Source of the DNA: Symbiodinium sp. CCMP2592
Taxonomy: Eukaryota; Sar; Dinophyceae; Suessiales; Symbiodiniaceae
DNA: 64,000 nucleotides
Reading direction: 5' to 3'
Assembly (NCBI GenBank): GCA_905221615.1
Contig: CAJNDT010003112.1
Span: 1,791,158 to 1,855,157 of the forward strand
Shown one piece after another: positions 40,160-50,000 of this stretch. Every line of letters starts with the position of its first letter. Position 1 is the first letter of the stretch. The notes below the pieces were generated by a model, which made no database searches, had not been told where the DNA came from, and was given only the letters and a program-made list of their open reading frames with translations. Position numbers and translations under genes: made by a program.

Positions 40160-40255
40160 CTTGGAGGATCAGGGGACTTAGTAAGTTAGGTTATAAGTAC
40201 CTTACTTGGGGTTATAAGTAATTATGGGTGTTACTAAGTCCCACGATCCTTCAAG
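40160..40255. repeat. Family D foldback element, full copy 2
   Basis: CTTGGAGGATCAGGGGACTT at the left and AGTCCCACGATCCTTCAAG at the right are inverted; the interior has paired TTATAAGTA segments. Confidence 0.75.
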
Positions 40256-41098
40256 TAGGAGAGGATACACCAAAAGGCGCTTCAGGGCTCGTTTAGGATG
40301 TGGGGTCAAGGGTTGCAGAACCGAAGGTAGTATAGAGGCCTAAAGAAGAAGACGGCGGCATTGAAAGATTGCCTTATGGTGTGTTGTGAGATTGACCGCC
40401 AGATTAGATCATTTAAACAGGAGGGGGGGGAACTGTTCAGCACGAGCCTTCCCCATAGACGGAGGAGGGCCTTCACGATTGGACCGGACTGATTAGACTG
40501 GAGTTTTGGGTTCCTAAGCCCTAAACCCTAAACCGCCTTACAGTGGAATTGTAACCGGAAAAGGAAGGAACAACATTGGCAAATGTTCAGGACCCTAAAA
40601 ACTAAACTGCAAGATCTACAGCTATTCTCGAGCGCCAATGTTCCCAAGGAGTCTCTTCGGAACCCTAGAAACGCCCGCTGACCAAAGCTAACATACACCC
40701 TACCTCTCACACTTTGATGGGTAACATCCGCCTAAGGGGTCTAGATGAATACCGAGGCCTCCTTTGTCGACGCCAAAAGCGTAACAGACAGGTAAAGTAA
40801 TAGACAAGCATTACTTGGACTTTTGGCATATCCCTAAACCCCTTTCGCAAATGAAATGATGCCCGTCGACGTTTCCACAGCTGCACATTGCGGGCAGCAG
40901 ACAGCCGCAGCCTCCCAGAGGAAACATAAGGGTTCTAAAGGTTTCTATGAAGGTTTCGCAGGCTTTAAGCCGGGATTTAAAACAGGATTTCATGAGGGTT
41001 TCGCAGGTTTTCGCAAGGGCTGTATGAGCCCGATACCTGGCTCGCTGTCGATGGCAACACAAGACTGGTCCCTACCCCTTGCTCATCCCATAAATATA

Positions 41099-41099
<1 letters not shown>

Positions 41100-41133
<34 letters not shown>
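41100..41133. repeat. (AT)n dinucleotide microsatellite
   Basis: About 15 AT units. Confidence 0.95.
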
Positions 41134-42169
41134 TATATAGATGCTTATCTATTATTTACGCGCCAATGAAGGGGTATATCAGCGTGACCATAAAGAACTC
41201 GAAATATTTAGGACTTCGGGGTTACGAGCAGACTCGTAAATTCAAAAGGCCCTAAAACCGGAAATGCTGACTTTTGCCTAGCTTCTGAACCGCTCCAAAT
41301 TGCTAAACTGTTGACTCGCCGCCTTTTCGCGGCTAAGAAAGAAGTCCAAGAAGTTACACAGAGCCAAAGACGTGTGCACCTGGAGATCCACCATATGGAC
41401 AGCTTCAGCAGGCCAGGCATGTTCACAGGCTCAAGAGCAGGGTGGACGATGTTGGATTGGGGTTCTTGGGTTGATGGGCCTGGGATTTAGGGTCTGGGAT
41501 ATAGGACCTGCAGTCAATGGTTCCGGGTTCAGGGCATAAGAATTTGGGGTTTTAAGGCCAGAGATCAGGTGCAGGGGCTTGCAAAGACCCATTCTGCACG
41601 CATGCCCACTGTCAGTGGGATTCTTGTCGTCATCCTCAGCAGTTTATTAGCAAGAACGTGACTTGATGATGCATTGCTGCACGTGGCAGGAGGTCTGCGG
41701 CATCCTACTAAGTGGGAAGCCTCATACATGAACTTGTCGAGCCAAGCCGGAATCGCAGCAAGTGTTAGGAAACCTTGGCCGAACAAACCGCGTCAGTCGT
41801 CAAAATAATAATCACGACTACAATCGGGGGGAAAGGTAGAGCCATCACCGCCGAGCTCATCTCATCATCGTTTTGGGCATCTTATCTTGATTATGGTGGT
41901 ATTCTTCTGGATCTTCATCAGTACAGTTATCCTAGCAACATCGGGACGAGCAGCAGATCAGCAGCACGTAGAGCCCATGGACATCAAAACAAGTACAGAA
42001 CAGGAAAGTCCAGGATGATGACTGAAGTTAGTCAGTGCGGACCTATCGACGACTACATCTACTTCTGCCACTCCTCCTACTCCTGCTCCAAATCCTCCTC
42101 TCCTCTTCTCCTCCGAATACGACGACGGCGGCTACGACCACCACAGCTACAGCAAGACGATCGAGAACA

Positions 42170-42657
<488 letters not shown>

Positions 42658-43241
42658 AAGTGAGATGGAGATCACTAGCGGGACAACACGAAACATGATA
42701 ATACGAGGCTGGATACAAGAAACAACACCTCATATATGTAAGACTGAGACTGATACCCAATTCTCGAACCCTGTTGTGTTACCTTTGTGTGCCGCAAGTT
42801 GTGACCTCAGGAGGGGGCAAGCGTGCGGAACAAGATCCTCACGTTGCTTGCATCTCCGTGACTCTGTGTCAATGCCTTCGGCAGGGACACGGAGCAATTA
42901 ACTCTTCACGTACCCTTTTGGGAATGCAGCATTGAAAGAACTGTAAGTTTAGTTTGCACGAAATGTTCGCTAGCAACCACGCAAACAAGCTCGCAGTCTT
43001 TGCCACGTGTATCAGGCGAACCCATCACCGGTCCCCTGATGTCCAGTGGCATCGACTGCAGCATCCTTAGACCATCGTCTCGGTATCGAAAACGCAGTCC
43101 TAAATTTGGTCGTAAGTCGCAGTCGTAGCCGTAGCGGAGGCCGTAGGAGTAGAGCAGTAGTGGCAGTGGCAGTGGCAGGTAGTGGTAAGGCAACGGTAGT
43201 GGTAGTAATTAGTGGTAGCAGTGGTAGTAGTGATAGTAGTG

Positions 43242-43270
43242 TGAAGTGGTGGTGGTGGTGGTGGTGGTGG

Positions 43271-43301
<31 letters not shown>

Positions 43302-43374
43302 GGTGCTGGTGGTGCTGGTGGTGCTGGTAGCTGTCGTTGTCGTCGTAGTAGTAGTAGCAGCAGCAGCAGTAGTA

Positions 43375-43413
<39 letters not shown>

Positions 43414-43488
43414 ATGGTAGTCGTAGTAGGTAGAAGTGGTAGTAGTAGTCGTCGTCGTAGTAGTCGTAGCAGTAGCAGCAGTAGTAGC

Positions 43489-43525
<37 letters not shown>

Positions 43526-43526
43526 A
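43242..43526. repeat. Compound trinucleotide microsatellite (GGT/AGT)
   Basis: GGT units up to about 43330, then AGT/CGT units to 43526. These are complementary to the CCA and CTA tracts at 42170-42657, in mirrored order. Confidence 0.95.
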
Positions 43527-44040
43527 ACAGTAATGCTTCCTGCTTCTGCTGTGGTGGTGGCAGACAGCAGGAGTTTCAGAATTATTGTTTGCAGTAAGGT
43601 GAAGCAGCAGAAGCAGCAACACTGATGGCTGGCTTAGACTGAGGAAAACCATCGGTTACTCCCATGGAAAGGAATAGCACAGATCAGGCATTAGTGGATG
43701 CTGCAGTTGCTTTGTAGCGCGTGATGCTCAGACAAGATACAGTAATTAAACAAGACATTTTCCCTCCTACGGTTGACGAGGATTCGCCAGACCCTGGTCA
43801 CCCCGCACCGCGCAACATTCGAGCCCAACCTACGTATGCGGGGCTCAGGGTATTCAGGGAGGTGCACACCCCCAAATCCATCCGTCAGCATATGAAAACT
43901 TTAAACTTTAAAACTTCCACTCAGTCACGCCGCAGAGGGCTTCGCCAGCGGTTGACCTCATCGCTCTGAGTATTCCAGAGAGTTTGCATGACTCCCATTT
44001 ATACATATGTATGTATATAACTATATGCTAGCCCCCCCCC
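43527..44040. other. Unique host DNA, no gene seen
   Basis: Short open frames without recognisable domains. Ends in a C12 homopolymer near 44030-44042. Confidence 0.5.
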
Positions 44041-44044
44041 CCCA

Positions 44045-44570
44045 AGACCAACCCTGAATTCCCTAAATTCCCTAATTCCCTACCCATTGGATTTAGGGAA
44101 TTCCCTATTTCCCTAAATTCCCTAAATTCCCTGATTCCCTACCCCATGTGTTGGATTTAGGGAATTCCCTATTTCCCTAAATTCCCTAAATTCCCTAAGT
44201 CTGACCCCCATGGATACGATTCAATGGTTTCCGTTCATGGGTAGGGAATTTAGAGAATTTAGGGAAACAGGGAATTCCCTAAATCCAACACATGGGGGAA
44301 TTTAGGGAATGAGGAATTCCCTATAAGGGTTAGGTTTAGGGAATTCAGGGAATTTAGGGAATTTAGGGAATTAGGGAACTCCCTAAGTCCAACAGATGGG
44401 GTAGGGAATTAGGGAAATTAGGGAATTTAGGGAATTAGGGAATTTAGGGAATTCAGGGAATATAGGGAAATTAGGGAATTTAGGGGAATTCCCTAAATCC
44501 AACACATGGTCCTGCTGGAAATTAGGGTATGTAAAGACTTTAGGGATTTAGGGAGTCTGCAGGAACTCAC
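44045..44570. repeat. Inverted satellite of AATTCCCTA-type units
   Basis: From 44045 to about 44210 the unit reads TTCCCTAAA on the plus strand. From about 44245 onward the reverse complement TTTAGGGAA predominates. The phrase ATCCAACACATGG and its complement mark block edges. The two halves can fold into a long hairpin. No coding potential. Confidence 0.8.
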
Positions 44571-44639
44571 GCTTTCTGTAAATTCGAGGCATGGAAGCAG
44601 TGATTAGACTATTTAGGGAACTCGACCTCGCGACGTCGC

Positions 44640-45995
44640 CGGTTGACGGGTCTGTGCAACTGATACTTGTAGTAATATTGATATTATTTTGAAAACGTTG
44701 AAAACTATAATACTCGTACGAGTACTAATACTTATAGTAATACCACTGGTGAAACTGATAGTAATGCTAGTATGAATACTGGTGTTCCCAAGAATACTAG
44801 AAATCATGTACACTGTAAAAATAGTCTTGATGCGAATACTAATATACATACTATAGCTAGTATTATCGCTAGTATGAATACTGGCTATGCGTATTCGTGA
44901 AACTACTCATTTTCGGAGTACTCATAGTCATGCTAATATTAGCATTAAGGCTAGTGCGAACGTGCATAATAAAATGCTCATACATGAATGTTAGCATTCG
45001 TATTTATATCAGCATTGGTATGTTTTTCAATAGTACTAGTAACTCATACGAAGAGTAACCTCAAGTTTCATATTCCGACGAATACCAACGCATGTTTTGT
45101 TCATACTAATTTTAATTCTATTACTAGTATCTACTCCTAGTATTGAAAAAACTGCACCAATACCAATTTTAGAACTGATGTGAACACGAACTGTAATGTT
45201 CTTGCTAATACTAATATGCATAGTAATATTAGTTAGCATTAATGTATAGGAAAACTAATGTTCTTACGAATATGATCATCATGTTCCCCTTTTATATTCA
45301 TATAAGAATCGTCATGCCTAGATACGTACTAATGCTAGTACTCATGCTAATACGGGTATTAATACCAATACAAGCATAGGTATGAATATTCCTACGGGTA
45401 TTTGTGCTCGTGTTCTTAACAAAATTATTCTCAGTACGAATACCGACATTAATAGTCTCTTTAGAACAACATTGATATTAATATGAACACTAATACTTCG
45501 GCTAGTACGAACATGCATAATACTAGTAAAATTATTTGTGCTCATACAAATATAGAAAGATTGTTACATACTCATATTAATATCAATACCAATATGATTT
45601 TACAAACATCAAATTAATGTCAATATCGTTTTTGTAATGTATACTAAAGAATACATCAGAATAAGGCACAAGAAAATGAATGCATCAGATTGTTAAAAAC
45701 TCAAAGTTTTCATTTACCAATATGTATGGTTATAGTATTATACTAATATACTAATAAATTAATATACTAATATACTGAGAAATTTATATACCAATAGACC
45801 ATTGTTACTAAAATACCAATATACGAGTATACTGAAGACTGTTTTTGTTAATATATACATGTTTTGTTTATATACCAATATACTGAATATACACATATGA
45901 ATACTGATACACATAATGTACTAAGGCTAAGTTTTTAAGGCCCAGCCCACGTCTAATATTAATACGAATACTAACACGAACACTAACACTAACAC
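44640..45995. repeat. Degenerate TACTAATA-type repeat field
   Basis: About 1.35 kb made of variants of AATACTAATA / TAGTATGAATACTG with period near 6-12. Low-complexity frames only. Copia element 2 ends inside this field at 46002. Confidence 0.7.
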
Positions 45996-46001
45996 TGCTA
46001 T

Positions 46002-46449
46002 TGCGTGGGGAATTGATCTCGATTATGTTGCTGCTCTCCCCACCGGAGCTGTAATGAATATAGGTGTGGCTGGCTTGCACTCTCCACAGACTGGGACCCT
46101 ATCTCTTTCACACTTCCACACGTGCAATCCTATGCAGGCAGAACCGGCGGCCGTTCCTTTTGCACTCGCTGCCGGCGGCGGTTCGTCTGTGCACGGGATA
46201 GCTCTGATTGCTCAGGATAGAAGACACATATAGCACTTAGCTATGGGCATTGACTTGAGCCAAACGTTGCGTGGGCGGTCACATAGAAAGGTAAGGAGAA
46301 GCGATGCGGTGTGCGTAGCACGTCCACAAGCTTACTCCTAGAGTCGAGGGACGCGTAGCGTGCCCCCTTCTCTTGCACTTTACACGGTCTTGCTCACAGC
46401 TCTTATAGTGACACCTTAGAACTTGACAAGGCATCGCAGTCCGTTCGCA
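46002..46449 (-). repeat. 3' LTR of copia element 2
   Basis: 448 bp, TG...CA ends, clearly homologous to both LTRs of element 1 but more diverged. The U3 tandem-repeat zone has an extra AGCGATGCGGTGTGCG-type segment. The 21 bp missing from 36669-37079 are present here. Confidence 0.95.
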
Positions 46450-46457
46450 CCCCCCAT
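46450..46457 (-). other. Polypurine tract of element 2
   Basis: ATGGGGGG on the minus strand next to the LTR, as in element 1. Confidence 0.8.
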
Positions 46458-46713
46458 GAGTTGCGTCTCCGACGCTGCTCACCCGGAAGATGGCACGATA
46501 GGACAACAGAAAATGTTCCGCCGCAACGTTGACATTGAAAATCAGAGCTTTGCATCCCAATTAGAAACGTTGTGACACTCATCTACGTCAGTAACGATCC
46601 CCTGAAATGGCAAACGAATCAGGCGTCACCGAAGAAAGAAGCATTCGCGATGGCATTCCACCGGCGAAGCTCAGAGGTCACGAACTGAAAGACGAGGTAG
46701 ACCAAGCGTTGAT

Positions 46714-47043
46714 TCACCTCCATCTTCGCGTGGTCGCAGGATCGCGGTCCCAGGGCCGGAGGTTTTCCTCTGGATACTGTTCCCTTTGCTTTCCTTTGTC
46801 CTTGCCTTTGTTTCGGCCTTTGCCGGCGGTGTAGTCGTAGTAGGAATTGGAGTTCCAACCTCCATGCTGCTCACCTCCGGTTCTCTCACGCCCTTTTGAA
46901 GGTCCCTTGGCCGAAGAAGCGCTTGCACGTTCCTCCGTAGTGACAGGCGTGTCCAGGATGGAAGTACCACCTGGAGGGAGATAGTCAGCGGCCGAGATGT
47001 GATGTAGGGCTTCGGTACGTTTGGTTGTCGGATTTTGCTGTCT
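46714..47043 (-). pseudogene. ORF2 tail of element 2, beyond a premature stop
   Basis: 110 codons in the same frame as the upstream ORF2 segment, ending with a TGA at 46714. It corresponds to the last part of ORF2 in element 1 (KTEALHH-type region and the Gly/Lys/Arg-rich tail), but is cut off from it by a TAG at 47044 (GAG to TAG). Confidence 0.7.
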
Positions 47044-50000
47044 CTAAGCCTTGGATCTGACCAATCTGTCCATGAAATGCGCAGGCATTTGCACATTGTG
47101 GTCCACCAGCAATCCAATGGTCTGGACTGAATGATCGGCGTGAGTCAGCAGGATACCGACAGGGTCGATGTACAGGAAGTCCACCGGTCCAGTTGGCGTT
47201 GGTCGTAGCACTGAGAATTGTTGGTGTCCTGTCACCATCGGAATCACTTCGCACAGGACGTTCAGGCAACAGAAGTGCATAGCCTTCACATCTTCATCCC
47301 TGTTGCTCTTCAAGTACGTAGTAGGGTTGAAGTTGTCCCTGCCGATTCCCATCATGTTGGCTCCCCGTGTAAGCAACGAAAGCATCTGATTCGTCCGGAA
47401 GCGCTTCAAAGTGTAAGTCCCGTTGGGATCGTACTGCTTGAGGTTCTCAGGCTCCTTGGCAAAGCGAATGATCTCCTCGTCAGTCACATCCCTGCTCACA
47501 CCCGTTTCTCTGTCCACTCCAGCCAAAGATCCCCACTTTCCGAGCACATCATAGCGTTGGCCAAGTGCGAAATGCTCCCTCATCTGGAACAACGGCATAG
47601 TTGCCCACTTCGCAAATCCTGACCAAGCCTTGTAGATGGTTCTGCACACCACGAATGCCATATACGAAAGAGCGGCCATGTTGGCGTCGATGCAATGGGC
47701 ATTTCGCTTTCCTGGGTAGTAGGAGGGCTGCATGGCGGTACGTGCGAGTTGTAGTTCAGGATCGATGTTCAAAGACTGGCCGGCGATGAGGACGGGACGT
47801 CGTTCCTGTGCAACTGCATCTGGTACTGCGTCATCAAAGTCCTCTCCTGGCTCTGTGTCCATTTCTTCATCAGGTTCCTGTTCTGGATCGTCCTCCGCGA
47901 CGACAGATGGTTCTGGGATTTCCTCAGGTTCCGCAACGGTCTCTGTCTCCATGGCTTCCTGCTCCTCGACGGTCGCCTCAGGCACTGCTGCTGCCGCGGC
48001 TTCCATTGTCTGAGCAATGAAGTCACTGGGGATCTCCGTAGGAGTCTCCCGTTGTGGAGTACCTTGGTAGTATCCGCAAGAAACGAATTGTGACCAGCAG
48101 GACGTGCATCGGGAGAAGCATGCTGGAACGATGTTGTAGCATGCCGGGCACACCCTCATTCTCCTTCCATCCTCGTCTCTGCGTAGGTCTTCGGGTCGCC
48201 AATTCTTGATGACAAACTTGATCCCTTTGTCCATGTAGTGATGCCGAACCGTGTTCTCCCTGTGGGACTCCAGGACAGTCGTAAGGTCTCGAATGATCTG
48301 CTCCTTGCTGGTGTCGTGGGGTCCAGGAGGCATCTCGCAAAGCAATTCCATGATCTTGCTTGGTGTTCGGTATCTCTCGAATTCAGGGAGCAAAGGTGAT
48401 GCATTGTAGTCCAACACCATCTCTTTCTCCAATCGTTCATCGTAGATCTTTTCCACCAGAGCGAAAGAGTGTGTATCTTGAGGATTCGGGACGCAAAACC
48501 ATACCTCCTTGACGAACTGGAACGGTATCGTTCGGCCAACGATGATGATGCCGCTGTCCGTGATACGTCCATCTTCTCGTGCAAGGTCCTGCGAAGGGAC
48601 ATGGAGGACCGCCAGCGGCATGTGCTTGGCTTGTGGTCCATGTACCCGCATCTTGGTCGTCGCATTCCGGTGATCGAACGGTGCGAATACCCCCCAATAG
48701 CTGTGGAGTCTGCCGCCTTGGTTGCCTCGAAATTGGCGCCTATGGTCGAAGTCCCCGTCGGGGTCCTCCGAACCAGGCATGATGCCTTGCGTGACAATGG
48801 AATCCAGGTTGCGGCATGCCGTAGCGTGGAACGCGCCTCCAAGACGTTGCAAGAGGGTCATAGATGGAGATATTGCGAACCTGTTCTTGTCCAACTGAAG
48901 CAAATTGTTCTGGGGATCGGAGTGCGCAGAGTGACCACTCGTAGCCCGAACTGCCCATGGCTTCACCCAGCCGTTGCAAACGTTCAGGTACCTCTGGCTG
49001 TGCCGGCAACGATCATTGTTCTGGATCTCTGTGATCTGGTCAGGAATCGATACCAACATGTTCGAGCCTGCGGATCCAAGAGTCTCCGTGCCGGGGTCCT
49101 TCACTCTCACTCCCAGGAACTGCAGCCGAATCTTGGCCTTGTGGCGTCTCGTGGCTGCGAGCATGTTCCCTTGGAACAATAGCTGGAGTCTTTCATTGTA
49201 CACTCTCTTCCTCTGTTGATCATCGGTCCTTGAGACCGCTTCTGTGATGCGTCTGCTGTCATGGGTCCATAGTTGCTCATGCCTCACCAAATCCTCGATC
49301 AGCACCCACCCTCCTTCATCACATCGAATGACGCTGCTGAATGCCACTTGGCACCTGTTGTCAAGCCATTCCGAGCCTGGGCGCCTGGCGATTCTGTGAC
49401 GCAGGTCAGATTGAATGCATGATAGCGCCCAATCCGCGTTCCTTCTTCGATGATGGGTGATGTTGCGAAGGACAACTTCGTTCACGATGTCCCATCGATT
49501 GTGGATGAAGCTTGCACCCTTGGTTGGGATCAGGTCGAGAATCCCGCATCGGATTGGCCTTCCGCCGCCGATGGATTCGTAGCCTGCATTGGTGTAGCCC
49601 TGAATAGTATCATCATATTCAAAGCTAGGACGGTCTCCTCGTTGAGGTAGGCGTCGGTCGCGATGGTCCGAAAGCTGCTCAATGAGGTCCACCACCCGCT
49701 GACTGTTCTCTGGTCCCATGTCCTGCAGCGGTACACCACAAGCATCATGTAGGCCCCGACGGTTCTCCACATCCGTGCAGAGATTGTGTTTGTTCTCGTA
49801 ACGGATCAAGACCACATCACCCCGTACGGCTTCGCCTCCGCGTCGCGGTCGGGCTTTGGCCTTGGGTCGTCGGTCCGAGGATGCAACACTCACATGGTCT
49901 GTGGTGTCAACGTCCATTGGCTCATCTTGCTGTGGAGGTATTCGACGTGGATATCGAAGAAGGCTTTCCTTGATGATCTGGATGCTTCGAAGTATCAGAT

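Larger units (their letters stand above)
37154..41770. other. Host intergenic DNA between the copia elements, left part
   Basis: No gene supported. It holds degenerate CCCTAAA repeats (37860-38000), a three-unit TTTAGGG run (38998-39021), TG and AT dinucleotide tracts, and several foldback elements. A stretch at 40930-41030 encodes a GF-rich repeat in one frame; I treat it as repeat-derived. Confidence 0.6.

Noticed and set aside
40868..41140. GF-rich repeat peptide (GFYEGFAGF / GFHEGFAGF) on the plus strand
   Set aside because: Arises from a short degenerate DNA repeat (GAAGGTTTCGCAGG type); no support for expression.
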